54,309 nucleotides of DNA. Source: an uncultured Pseudomonadota bacterium. GTDB taxonomy: Bacteria; Myxococcota_A; UBA796; SXON01. Numbering within the stretch: the first letter of the stretch is position 1; every line of letters starts with the position of its first letter. The notes under the pieces were generated by a model. It was not told where the DNA came from and ran no database searches. It worked only from the letters and a program-made list of their open reading frames with translations. Shown piece after piece: positions 27,476 to 36,106 of this stretch. Position numbers and translations under genes: made by a program. The stretch is from NCBI GenBank assembly GCA_903891165.1, contig CAITDR010000632.1, positions 1 to 54,309 on the forward strand, given 5' to 3'.

Positions 27476-27503
27476 CGACGTGACTCCCCTCAGAGTCACG
27501 TCG
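27476..27503. terminator. Hairpin between convergent genes
   Basis: An 11-base perfect inverted repeat (CGACGTGACTC / GAGTCACGTCG) with a 6-base loop lies between the ends of the radical SAM and MBL genes and overlaps the latter's stop codon. No T-run follows on either strand, so it may be a bidirectional stabilising or attenuating hairpin. Confidence 0.5.
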
Positions 27504-28845
27504 CAAGCAACTCCTCCACCTGCCGCCAGATCATCCGCTCAAAAGAAGCATCATAGCTCAGTGCTTCGTACAGATAGATCGCCGGAAAGGGCACTCGACG
27601 CAGCCCATTTTCGGCCACGGTCCACATCCGCTGGGTGGCGCGCAGCTCCCCGCCCAGGAGCACCGTACCCCAGTGTAACCGCCCTGCGATCACCCCTACC
27701 AGCCCCGACAGGGTGATGCCCACCACCGCGTCGTAGTCTGCTTGGATCCCCGCCTCCTGCCTCACCTTTTCCGCGTCCACCCATAGGGTCCGATCCTGCG
27801 GCCCCTCCGGTCCCACAATCCGCAGCCCCAGACAGACTGCCCTCCCCATGCCCCAGCCTGCCCAGGCACGACAAAGAGCAGGATACAGCTCCTCTTTCAG
27901 CCACATCTCCACTCTCCGCCGCTCCCCGTACTCTACCTGCCGTGGATCGGCCAGAGCAGGAAGCTCCCAGGGCAAAAAGAGACGCGGATCCGCCTCTTCC
28001 TCCACCCTCACCCAGTCGGCCTCCTCCCCCTCCCGCACCCCGCTGTCCAGCTCCCACACCGCTCCCGTCCGCGCCTCCCACACCTTTGCATCCGGACGTA
28101 GCGCCCGCAGATCCCGCGCGAACATGCCCTCCGTCCCCGGAAAAGTACTGCGGTCATGCCAACCCCGACCAGGAGCATAGGCAAAACCCGCCGAGCCCGT
28201 AATAAAATTCTCTGCACCCGTCGTGACTGCAAGCTGTAGCTGCCGCTCCCAATCCCGCAGCGGAAAGCCCATGGCACCGCCTATCACCGGCTCCACCTCG
28301 TGCAGCGGCTGCCAGCGCACAATCGCCAGGTCCAGCGACCGCTTTTCGCCGAGGATGGCCTGGCTCCGGCCGATCACCTCCTCCACCCGCGCCGGGCTCT
28401 GCAGCTCCGTATCCACCTGGTTCCACAGCCAGCCCCGTCGGGAGTGCAACATCATGCCCCACTCCACCACCTTACAGAAAGAGGGCGTGGGCAACAGCGT
28501 CAGCCCATCCAGCAGCAGAGGCTCATAGTTACGAAGGATGCACACCGAAAATCCCAGCCGCTCTGCAACTTTTCCCACAAAAAGATCCGGCGTCACCAGA
28601 ACCGGGTTCCGCCGCCCCAACAACGCCAGCGAGGCGACATCGAAGTGATCGGGGTGACGATGGCTGACCACCACCAGATCCGGTCGCAGCTCCCGTTCAA
28701 ACCGGCGCGCGGGAAAAACCCGGAAGAGCCCCTGGTGGTGGCTGCCACTTAACTGGGGATCAAAGAGGATGTTATAGCCCTCGGCCTCCACCCAGCCCAT
28801 CGCATGACCCAGCGCGGTCCATCGCATCCCCTCCGGATAACCCAC
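27496..28845 (-). CDS. MBL-fold metallo-hydrolase-like protein
   Basis: The protein has 449 residues. The metallo-beta-lactamase fold is shown by 'DLVVVSHRHPDHFD' (H-x-H-x-D-H-type metal motif) near residue 60 and 'NILFDPQL' before it, in the UlaG/RomA style. The ~220-residue C-terminal part ('RRRVEMWLKEELYPALCRAW', 'GLVGVIAGRLHWGTVLLGGEL') is not familiar and may bind a ligand. The substrate is unknown. It converges on the candidate RiPP operon, so a link is possible but not shown. The start is uncertain: GTG 28845, or ATG 28827, which has a GGAGG too close for ideal spacing. Confidence 0.75.
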   Translation of the reverse strand: MGYPEGMRWTALGHAMGWVEAEGYNILFDPQLSGSHHQGLFRVFPARRFERELRPDLVVVSHRHPDHFDVASLALLGRRNPVLVTPDLFVGKVAERLGFSVCILRNYEPLLLDGLTLLPTPSFCKVVEWGMMLHSRRGWLWNQVDTELQSPARVEEVIGRSQAILGEKRSLDLAIVRWQPLHEVEPVIGGAMGFPLRDWERQLQLAVTTGAENFITGSAGFAYAPGRGWHDRSTFPGTEGMFARDLRALRPDAKVWEARTGAVWELDSGVREGEEADWVRVEEEADPRLFLPWELPALADPRQVEYGERRRVEMWLKEELYPALCRAWAGWGMGRAVCLGLRIVGPEGPQDRTLWVDAEKVRQEAGIQADYDAVVGITLSGLVGVIAGRLHWGTVLLGGELRATQRMWTVAENGLRRVPFPAIYLYEALSYDASFERMIWRQVEELLAT

Positions 28846-28914
28846 CGCCGCCCCGTCTCACGGTCTTGCCGAAGTCCCCTCCGACACGCTAAGAGGCCCA
28901 CAACGGAGCCTTCG

Positions 28915-29328
28915 ATGTCCATTTTGCTGACGGCCTTTCTGCTGGCCTGCGCCCCCAAACACACCGAGCCGGAGGGTGGACGGCTGGGGGTGATCGGCGG
29001 CTACGGCGCGGTGGAGACAGTAGAGATCCGCGCAGTTGGCGTTAATCCTAACTATACCGGCCTCTGGCAGGGGGATGACTCCACCGCCGTCTACCGCTTC
29101 CTGGTCAACGGCGACACGCTCTTGATGCAGGCCTGGAACTCAGATGGCGGGGAGTCCTTCCACCTCGAAAACCTGCGCTACGACGGCACTATCCACGTCC
29201 AAACCACCATGCCTTCTACGAATTGGACGCTCGAAAACGAGTACATCCTGCAAGAAGACGGCAGCATCCGCTCCCCCTACTCCGGCGCGACCTCCGGCGA
29301 GTCCCTGCTGCGGAAGATCAAAGAATAA
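28915..29328 (+). CDS. Small lipoprotein
   Basis: The protein has 137 residues from ATG 28915, with GGAG 6 bases upstream. MSILLTAFLLAC is a lipoprotein signal with Cys12 in a LLAC lipobox. The mature part contains 'GLWQGDDSTAVYRFLVNGDTLLMQAWNSDGGESF', a beta-rich stretch like small lipocalin-type or DUF-type folds, but no family is assigned. It converges with ftsY, 33 bases apart. A longer reading from 28804 would remove the signal sequence and is unlikely. Confidence 0.75.
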   Translation: MSILLTAFLLACAPKHTEPEGGRLGVIGGYGAVETVEIRAVGVNPNYTGLWQGDDSTAVYRFLVNGDTLLMQAWNSDGGESFHLENLRYDGTIHVQTTMPSTNWTLENEYILQEDGSIRSPYSGATSGESLLRKIKE

Positions 29329-29361
29329 GGCGGCAAAACCGGAACGCGGCACCGAGTACGA

Positions 29362-30384
29362 TCAGCCGAAGAGTCCTTTTACAAAGGAGCGGGGCTCAAA
29401 ATCTCGGAGATCCTCAACTTTTTCGCCTACGCCCACCAGCTTCACCGGCAGCCCCAGCTCTTCCGAGATGCCCACCACCATGCCACCCTTGGCGGTGCCA
29501 TCCAGCTTGGTGAGCACCACCCCGGTTACCGAAGCAACTTCCTGGAAAATCCGCGCCTGGCTCATGGCATTCTGGCCCATGGTGCCATCCAGCACCAGCA
29601 GAACCTCATGGGGCGCACCGGGAAGCAGCTTGCTGATCACCCGCTTGATCTTGCCCAATTCGTCCATCAGCGCCTTGTGGGCCTGAAGGCGCCCGGCGGT
29701 ATCGCAGATGATCACGTCGATGTTGCGCGCCACTCCCGCACTCACGGTGTCGTGCAGCACCGCTGCCGGATCTGCCCCTTCCGGGGCGGCAATTACGTCC
29801 ACACCGGCCCGCTCACCCCAGACTTTGAGCTGGTCGATGGCCCCTGCCCGGTAGGTGTCCCCCGCGCCAAGAAGTACAGATTTTCCCTGGGCTTTGTAGC
29901 GGGCGGCCAGCTTCCCGATCGTGGTGGTCTTTCCCGAGCCGTTCACCCCCACCACCAGGATCACCAGCGGCCCCGAGGCCACGGTGGCGATGCTGCCCGG
30001 CCGCGCCAAAAGACGTTGTTCCACCTTTTTTTTGAGGCCGGTCTCCAGGGTGGCGATGGGCGCGTCCTTCGGAACCTCTTTCCGCAGCTCCTCCAGCAGC
30101 TTCAGGGTGGTCTTCGGGCCTACGTCGGCACGCAGGAGTGCTTCCTCTAAGGCGTCAAAGGCAGACTCATCCACCTTCTCCCGCGCAAATACGCCCGAAA
30201 AGGCGCCCGCCAGTGCCTCGCGGGTGCGGCCCAACGCCGCAAAAAGGATGTCGGTGGGAGCCGGAGGTGCCTCGCCACCCAAAGCAGGCATGGAAGGACG
30301 GCGAAGAACCAGGAAAATCCCCGTGAGCAGCCCGAACACCAGGAGGCTCAGCCACAGGGTGGGGCTCGTCAGCAGTTCTTCCAT
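29362..30384 (-). CDS. ftsY: Signal recognition particle receptor FtsY
   Basis: The protein has 340 residues. The N-terminal membrane segment '[18 protein letters not shown]' is unlike the soluble acidic A-domain of E. coli FtsY but common in other phyla. The NG domain follows: Walker A '[10 protein letters not shown]' (146-155), '[11 protein letters not shown]', 'DTAGRLQ', '[10 protein letters not shown]' and the C-terminal '[15 protein letters not shown]'. It is the GTPase receptor that brings SRP-ribosome complexes to the SecYEG translocon. It lies downstream of the two ammonia-lyase family genes on the same strand. Confidence 0.95.
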   Translation of the reverse strand: MEELLTSPTLWLSLLVFGLLTGIFLVLRRPSMPALGGEAPPAPTDILFAALGRTREALAGAFSGVFAREKVDESAFDALEEALLRADVGPKTTLKLLEELRKEVPKDAPIATLETGLKKKVEQRLLARPGSIATVASGPLVILVVGVNGSGKTTTIGKLAARYKAQGKSVLLGAGDTYRAGAIDQLKVWGERAGVDVIAAPEGADPAAVLHDTVSAGVARNIDVIICDTAGRLQAHKALMDELGKIKRVISKLLPGAPHEVLLVLDGTMGQNAMSQARIFQEVASVTGVVLTKLDGTAKGGMVVGISEELGLPVKLVGVGEKVEDLRDFEPRSFVKGLFG

Positions 30385-30435
30385 GCCCTCTCCGAAGATT
30401 AGCGAATCTACACACCGCGCTGCGGGCCGCCAGCC

Positions 30436-31941
30436 CTAGGCGGGCCCCAACCAGCCACTTTTGCCGCCCAGCTGCCCTTGGCGCACCAGCCCGCCCACGG
30501 CGCGTAGCGCGGGGTGCAGGATCTGGTCGTCGTGCCAGAAGGGCGTGGCCGCGCGCACCGTGGCGCGAAGCTGCTCGGTGCCGTTGCCCAGCCGAGCCGG
30601 GTGCCCCAAGAGCCGTTGCCGGTTCTGAAAATGCCAGCCTTCCCGCCTGAAATCCAGAGCCTGTGCCGCAAGAAGTGCCTCGATGCCCACGATGTCGGCG
30701 ATACACTCCAGGACCCGCAGGCACAGCCGCCCTGCAATGGGCCCCATACTGACGTGATCTTCCTGGTGCTGCATCGTGGGGATGGTGTCCACCACGGCCG
30801 GATGGCACAGGCCCTTACACTCGCTGGCCAACGAAGCCGCCGTATATTGTGCCAACATAAAACCGGAGTTCAGGCCGGTGCCCTCCACCAGAAAGCTGGG
30901 CAGCTCCCGGTTGATGGAGCCATGGGTGAGGCGGAAGGCGCGGCGCTCCGACTGGGTGGCCGCCTGGGTCATGGCGATACGCAGGTAATCCATGGCCAAG
31001 GCCACCGGAGCACCATGGAAATTACCAGCCTCTACAATGCCTTCTTCTTCGGAGAACCACAGCGGGTTGTCGCAAGCACCGTTCAGCTCGCGGGCGACGA
31101 CCTCCTTACAATGTGCCCAGGCATCCCAGGCGGCGCCGATCACCGCCGGTGCCGCCCGCAGCGAAAAAGCATCGGGAGGACGGTGTCCTTCCCACAGCTC
31201 GCTCCCCTCCAAAAGGCCCCGCAAACGTTCCGCGGTGGCGATGGCCCCCGGCTGGCCCCGGTGCTGCTGCGCAGCCGCGGACAGACAGCGCAGGTCGGCC
31301 CGCAGCGCCTCCAGGCTCATCGCACAGGCGCCTTCCAGCACATGCAACAGGGTTTCTGCCTGCTCCAAAGCCACCGCCGCCAGGGCTACCGTCAGCGTCG
31401 CCCCATTGATCAACGAAAGGGCTTCTTTGGGCGTGGGATCGAAGGCGGGTAAAGGGGAGGAGGAATGCCGCTCTCCGTTGATGATCACTGCACCACCCAG
31501 CCCGCAGAGTACCCGGGCCACATGGGCCAGCGGCGCCAGATCCCCTGCGGCTCCCACCGAACCCTGCGAAGGAACGACCGGCGTTATCCCTTCATTCAGG
31601 AGCCTGCAAAGTGCATCCACCAGCTCCGGTCGCACCCCCGAGGCGCCATGCGCCAGCACGTTGGCCCGGCAGAGTATCATCGCCCGCACATAGGGCACCG
31701 GCAGCGGCTCACCCACCCCCGCACAATGTCCGAGGATAAAGCTGCGGGATAGGCCCTCGGCACCCGGCCGAACGTCGCCCAAAAGGTAGCTGCGCTTCTG
31801 GTCCAGCACATTGGGTGCATCCGCAAAAGCCGCCACAGAGGCCAACATAACGGAACGGGCCTCTTCGGCCAGCTCCACCGGTGCACCAAGGGCCACCGCC
31901 ACCACATCGGCCGTGCTGAGATCCCGTCCGGTCAGGTGCAT
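30436..31941 (-). CDS. Ammonia-lyase family paralogue lacking the MIO-forming serine
   Basis: The protein has 501 residues from ATG 31941, overlapping the upstream lyase gene by 10 bases. The fold is the aromatic amino-acid lyase one: 'DNPLWF', 'EAGNFHGAPVA', 'SLRAAPAVIG' and 'HQEDHVSMG' are all present. However, the prosthetic-group triad Ala-Ser-Gly is Ala131-Ala132-Gly133 ('GSVGAAGDLAPLAH'), so MIO cannot form in the usual way. The catalytic-Tyr loop (YG.NTGFG) is also missing and is replaced by 'SYLLGDVRPGAEGLSR'. It may be an inactive partner in a mixed tetramer with its neighbour, or an MIO-independent elimination enzyme; MIO-free members such as ergothionase have been described, from memory. 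The longer upstream frame is a shadow of the neighbour. Confidence 0.8.
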   Translation of the reverse strand: MHLTGRDLSTADVVAVALGAPVELAEEARSVMLASVAAFADAPNVLDQKRSYLLGDVRPGAEGLSRSFILGHCAGVGEPLPVPYVRAMILCRANVLAHGASGVRPELVDALCRLLNEGITPVVPSQGSVGAAGDLAPLAHVARVLCGLGGAVIINGERHSSSPLPAFDPTPKEALSLINGATLTVALAAVALEQAETLLHVLEGACAMSLEALRADLRCLSAAAQQHRGQPGAIATAERLRGLLEGSELWEGHRPPDAFSLRAAPAVIGAAWDAWAHCKEVVARELNGACDNPLWFSEEEGIVEAGNFHGAPVALAMDYLRIAMTQAATQSERRAFRLTHGSINRELPSFLVEGTGLNSGFMLAQYTAASLASECKGLCHPAVVDTIPTMQHQEDHVSMGPIAGRLCLRVLECIADIVGIEALLAAQALDFRREGWHFQNRQRLLGHPARLGNGTEQLRATVRAATPFWHDDQILHPALRAVGGLVRQGQLGGKSGWLGPA

Positions 31942-33452
31942 GGCCCCTCCAAACCTTCTTCGATGAGCCTTGCGATGGCTTCGATCTGGTCGGAAGCCAC
32001 ACCTTCTTCGGGGACTTTTGCCAATCGCTCCATCGCCCAGGCGGCCCCTTCTCCCAAGCGCACGCTGGGATCCTCCTGCTGCCGAAAATGCAGGGCGCGG
32101 GCGGCACAAAGCAGCTCCACCGCCACCACCCGGCGGCTGTTCTGCACCACCTCGCGCAGGCGCCAGGCGGCGGTGGTGCTCATGGCCACGTGGTCCTCCT
32201 GGTCCTCGCAGGTGGGGATCGAGTCCGCAGAAGCGGGCCAACAAAGAGCTTTATTTTCAGAGACCAGCGCCGCAGCGGCGGTCTGGGGTACAATCATGCC
32301 CATGTCAGGGCGATCCTGACCCACCAAAGCGGGCGGTAGACGCTGGGAAAGAGAGCCCGTGGTCAACCGGTAGAGGCGACGCTCGGACAGAGATCCAAGC
32401 TCGGCCACCGCCAGCTTCAGGGCATCGGCGGCCATACCCACCGGCTCCCCATGAAACAGCCCGGCGGAGAAGGCGCCCAGATCGTCGCCCTCCTCCACAA
32501 AAACCGGATTATCGGTGACGGCGTTCACCTCTACAGCAAGCTGCCTTCCGGTGAAGTCGAGAAAGTCGCGCACTGATCCCAGCACAACCGGCGTACAACG
32601 GAGAGAATAGGCGTCCTGCACCTTGGGGGTGGAGTCCACGAGGCTGCTTCCCGCCAAGAGCGACCGCAGCCGGGCCGCACAGGCCAAGGCCCCCGGATAG
32701 GGGCGGAGCGCATGGACGGAGGGATGAAAAGCCCGGGTGACCCCCCGCAAAGCCTCGATACTCATTGCGGCGGCCAGCTCGGCGGTATGTAAAAGCCTTG
32801 ACGCGTCAATCCAGGAAAGGACGCTGATTGCGGTGGTGAGCTGGGCGCCGTTGCTCATGGCCAGACCATCTTTGGCCTGGGTTTCCAGCGTCGGAATTTT
32901 TGCGTGAGCCATGGCGGCGGGGCCACTGTAGATGCGGCCCTGGTACTCCGCCTCTCCCCCCTCCCCAAAAAGCACCAGCCCCAGGTGGGAGAGCGGCGCG
33001 AGGTCGCCAGAGCTTCCACAGCTCCCCTGCTGCGGAATAATAGGATGTACGCCACGTTCCAGCATGGCCAGCAGCGTTTCTACCAGGGCAGGGCGACAGC
33101 CACTGGCCCCCTGTGCAAGGGCATTGGCGCGTAAAAGCATGGTTGCCCGCACCACATCCGTGGGACAGGGCTTGCCGACACCCGCCGCGTGGGAGCGGAT
33201 CAGGTTGCGGGAGAGGGCAGCACTCTGCTCCGGCTCGATAAAGGTAGAGGCAAGGCTGCCAAAACCGGTGCTGACGCCGTAGATGGGACGACGTTCGTGC
33301 AGCACCTTGCGCACCCAGCCGCAGGATCGCTCCATCTTGAGCGTCCCTTCCTCGGAAAGTGTCGGAAGAAGCGGACCTCGCGCCACATCGGCCACCTGCT
33401 GGAGGCTCAGCCGGTGGGCACCAAGGGGCAGGGCATCGTGCACAGCAGACAT
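31932..33452 (-). CDS. hutH: Histidine/aromatic ammonia-lyase (MIO family)
   Basis: The protein has 506 residues, normal for HAL. The catalytic tyrosine loop is 'IYGVSTGFGSLA' (Tyr58), the MIO triad region is 'GSCGSSGDLAPLSH' (Ser147-Ser148-Gly149), and 'SLRCTPVVLG', 'NAVTDNPVF' and 'DQEDHVAMS' follow. The triad is Ser-Ser-Gly instead of the common Ala-Ser-Gly; Ser148 can still form MIO, and SSG/TSG variants exist in the family. The substrate may be His, Tyr or Phe. No hutU/hutI genes are near, so histidine degradation is not secured, and the symbol is provisional. It starts at ATG 33452. Confidence 0.8.
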   Translation of the reverse strand: MSAVHDALPLGAHRLSLQQVADVARGPLLPTLSEEGTLKMERSCGWVRKVLHERRPIYGVSTGFGSLASTFIEPEQSAALSRNLIRSHAAGVGKPCPTDVVRATMLLRANALAQGASGCRPALVETLLAMLERGVHPIIPQQGSCGSSGDLAPLSHLGLVLFGEGGEAEYQGRIYSGPAAMAHAKIPTLETQAKDGLAMSNGAQLTTAISVLSWIDASRLLHTAELAAAMSIEALRGVTRAFHPSVHALRPYPGALACAARLRSLLAGSSLVDSTPKVQDAYSLRCTPVVLGSVRDFLDFTGRQLAVEVNAVTDNPVFVEEGDDLGAFSAGLFHGEPVGMAADALKLAVAELGSLSERRLYRLTTGSLSQRLPPALVGQDRPDMGMIVPQTAAAALVSENKALCWPASADSIPTCEDQEDHVAMSTTAAWRLREVVQNSRRVVAVELLCAARALHFRQQEDPSVRLGEGAAWAMERLAKVPEEGVASDQIEAIARLIEEGLEGPCT

Positions 33453-33573
33453 GCCTGTCCCTGTAACCCGGCGTCGTGCAGGGGAGCGGGGGTTGCAGCC
33501 CGCAGCTTTTGTGAAGAGCGCATGAAGCCGTCTCCACGGCCCTTGTCAGGGCCTTTACCATACGATAGACAGC

Positions 33574-33593
33574 TCTCTACCAAGTGGTAGAGA
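33574..33593. promoter_or_regulatory. TetR-type operator over the fatty-acid operon promoter
   Basis: TCTCTACCA-AG-TGGTAGAGA is a perfect 9-base-arm inverted repeat that ends 3 bases before the GTG of the TetR gene (33597). A -35-like TTGTCA (33543-33548) and a TACGAT -10 candidate (33561-33566) precede it, but their spacing is poor. It would sit on the transcription start, fitting autorepression. Confidence 0.65.
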
Positions 33594-33596
33594 AAC

Positions 33597-34220
33597 GTGA
33601 ACCAGACGGAAAACCAAGCTCCCTCCTCTGAAGATGCCGTCCCCGAAAAAATCCTACGGGCGGCCAGCGAGGCTTTTGCCGCCCGTGGCTACCACGGCAC
33701 CTCGATCCAGGAAGTGGCCGAGGCCGCCGGGATCACCCGCCCCACCTTGATTTATCATTTTCACAGCAAAGAAGGCCTGCGGGACGCGGTGTTGGAGCGG
33801 GTCCTACAGCACTGGAGCGAAGAGCTGCCGCGGATGTTGGCTGCTGCCCGTCAGGGGCCACGCCTCGATGCCCTTTTGGGCGCGCTGACCGGCTTTTTCA
33901 GCACACAGCCCGCGCTGGCCCGCCTGGTACTGCGCGAGGCCCTGGACCGCCCGGAGCGCCTTCGGGAGCGGCTGCGGGTACACCTTCAGCCCTGGACCGG
34001 CCTTCTGGTGGACGCCATCCGGATGGGGCAGCAGGGAGGCTGGCTGAAAGCCGTTGTAGATCCAGAGTCTTTTGTGGTGCTGGTGGTGGCCAACACCGTG
34101 GGGATGGTGGCGGTTGGCGAGGCGGCCTCGGCACTGGTTCCCGGAGAGCCGAGCTTGGAGGCCCAAGAAGTGGAGCTGGGCCGTATTGCACGCAGCGCAT
34201 TGTTGGGGGAGGGGCTATGA
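33597..34220 (+). CDS. TetR/AcrR-family regulator
   Basis: The protein has 207 residues from GTG 33597. Residues ~17-63 are the TetR HTH ('ILRAASEAFAARGYHGTSIQEVAEAAGITRPTLIYHFHSKEGL'-like block, where 'ATSI..VA..AGI....Y.HF..KE.L' is the hallmark). The C-terminal helical domain probably binds an acyl-CoA, as for other regulators next to acyl-CoA dehydrogenases. A perfect palindrome lies just upstream, and its stop overlaps the next ATG (ATGA). It is expected to repress this operon until fatty acyl-CoA is present. Confidence 0.9.
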   Translation: MNQTENQAPSSEDAVPEKILRAASEAFAARGYHGTSIQEVAEAAGITRPTLIYHFHSKEGLRDAVLERVLQHWSEELPRMLAAARQGPRLDALLGALTGFFSTQPALARLVLREALDRPERLRERLRVHLQPWTGLLVDAIRMGQQGGWLKAVVDPESFVVLVVANTVGMVAVGEAASALVPGEPSLEAQEVELGRIARSALLGEGL

Positions 34221-36106
34221 AAAATTTCTTTGACGACAACGAAGATATCAAGTGGTACCTGGAAAAAGGTATCGACTGGGATCCCATCGTTCGGCTGACC
34301 GAGTACGACATGCAGGCGCCGGATGCGCCGGCTTCGGTCGAGGAAGCGGTAGGAAATTACCGGGATATTCTGGATGCCGTCGGTGCCTTTGTGGCTGAGA
34401 CGGTGGCGCCGCGGTGGGCCGAGCTGGACGCCGGGCATCCCCATCTGCGGGGAGAGGAGGTGGAGGAGGCGGAGGTGGTGCGCGAGCTCACCGAAGGCCT
34501 TGGTCAGATGGGCCTTTTTGGCCTCTGTGTGCCACGCGAGCTGGGCGGTACCAACATGCCGCTGATCCTTTTTCAGTTGACGCAGGAGCTGATCGCCCGG
34601 GCCGACACCAGCCTGTGTGCGCATGTGGGCTTCCATGGTGGCATTGCGATGGCGGGGCTGCTCTATTCGGTGCTCGAAGGGAGCACCAGCTTCTCCGAAA
34701 ATCCGCCACGAATCCTGAAGACACGCTTCCAGGAGATGGTGGAGGAGATCGTCGCCGGGAAGGCCTGGGGAAGTATGGACATCACCGAGCCGGGGGCGGG
34801 CAGCGACATGGCCGCACTCACGACGCGCGGAGTGCAGCGCCCGGACGGATCCTGGGTGGTCAGCGGTCAGAAGATTTTTATCACTTCCGGGCATGGAAGG
34901 TGGCATTTTGTGATTGCCCGGACGGAGGACGCCAAGGGGGAGGACGCCTTCGGCGGGCTGAAGGGGCTGTCTCTTTTTCTGGTGCCCGCCTGGGACTGGG
35001 GTCCCAACGGCGAAAAAATCTGGAAAGCGCGCTTTGCAGGCGTGGAACAGAAGCTGGGACACGCGGCATCGGCCACGGTGACCATCAGCTTTGAAGAGAG
35101 CCCGGCCTTGCTGGTAGGGGAGCGCGGCAAGGGCTTTTCGCAGATGTTGGTGCTCATGAACAATGCCCGGATCGGGGTCGCTTTTGAGAGCCTGGGGGTT
35201 GCCGAAGCGGCCTGGCGGGCGGCAAAGAACTATGCCGCACAGCGGCCGAGTATGGGCAAGACCATCGACCGGCACGAGATGATCGCCGAGATCCTCGAAG
35301 ATATGCAGACGGACATCCAGGCCATTCGCGCCATGGGTATCGAGGCTGCCTGGAACGAGGAGATGGCTCAGAAGATCGAGCTGGCCCTTCGCTTTTTGCC
35401 CATGGACGCCACTCGCCGGGAGGGCCTGTTACGGCAGCAGGCCCGCTGCCGGAAACGTTCGCGGGAGCTTACACCCGTGCTCAAGTGGTTTGCGTCTGAG
35501 CGCTGTGTGGACATTGCCCGGAAAAGTATCCAGGTGCACGGAGGAAGTGGCTATATCCGCGAAACGGGCGTCGAAAAACTGTTAAGAGACGCCATGGTCT
35601 TCCCCATCTATGAGGGCACCAGCCAGATCCAGGCCTTGATGGCGATGAAGGACAACCTGTTGGCCGTGATCAAGGCGCCCGGCCCCTTCTTCGCACAGCT
35701 CCTCTCCACCCGCACCGGGAGCCTGGGGAGCGGGCCGGAGGCGCGGGTGATGGGGCTGCGCCACAACGTGTTGTCCGCGATCTACTTCCTGATCCGCAAG
35801 CTCGCCGGAAGCAAATTCTCCGAGCTGCCGCTGAGCCGGCCGGGCGCCTGGAAGGGGCTGCTTCAGAATTGGGATCCCAAGCGGGATTTTGCCCTGGCCA
35901 TGTTGCACGCCGAGCGGCTGATCAGCCTTCTATCGGACGCACAAATTGGGGAGATTCTCCTGGAGCAAAGCCAAAAGGATCCCAAGCGCGCCGAGCTGTT
36001 GGATCGCTGGCTGGAGAAGGCTGAGCCGCGCTCCGCTGCCACCCTCCAAGAAATTTATCGCATCGGAACTCGCCTTCTTGCCCGTCTGGAGTCGAAAAAT
36101 GGCTGA
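34217..36106 (+). CDS. Acyl-CoA dehydrogenase (FadE5-like long form)
   Basis: The protein has 629 residues, in the ~600-residue class. An N-terminal extension (residues 1-50) precedes the ACAD body. FAD/substrate motifs are 'GLFGLCVPRELGGTNMP', 'WGSMDITEPGAGSDMAAL' and 'SGQKIFITSGHG'. The catalytic base is likely Glu466 in 'YEGTSQIQ'. The acyl-CoA dehydrogenase C-terminal domain follows. It introduces the 2,3 double bond in fatty acyl-CoA. Together with the FabG4-type reductase and thiolase next door it mirrors the fadE5-fabG4-fadA2 locus known in Mycobacterium. Confidence 0.92.
   Translation: MKNFFDDNEDIKWYLEKGIDWDPIVRLTEYDMQAPDAPASVEEAVGNYRDILDAVGAFVAETVAPRWAELDAGHPHLRGEEVEEAEVVRELTEGLGQMGLFGLCVPRELGGTNMPLILFQLTQELIARADTSLCAHVGFHGGIAMAGLLYSVLEGSTSFSENPPRILKTRFQEMVEEIVAGKAWGSMDITEPGAGSDMAALTTRGVQRPDGSWVVSGQKIFITSGHGRWHFVIARTEDAKGEDAFGGLKGLSLFLVPAWDWGPNGEKIWKARFAGVEQKLGHAASATVTISFEESPALLVGERGKGFSQMLVLMNNARIGVAFESLGVAEAAWRAAKNYAAQRPSMGKTIDRHEMIAEILEDMQTDIQAIRAMGIEAAWNEEMAQKIELALRFLPMDATRREGLLRQQARCRKRSRELTPVLKWFASERCVDIARKSIQVHGGSGYIRETGVEKLLRDAMVFPIYEGTSQIQALMAMKDNLLAVIKAPGPFFAQLLSTRTGSLGSGPEARVMGLRHNVLSAIYFLIRKLAGSKFSELPLSRPGAWKGLLQNWDPKRDFALAMLHAERLISLLSDAQIGEILLEQSQKDPKRAELLDRWLEKAEPRSAATLQEIYRIGTRLLARLESKNG

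Noticed and set aside
32798-32809. TTGACGCGTCAA palindrome
   Set aside because: It lies within the ammonia-lyase coding sequence and is too short to support a regulatory role.
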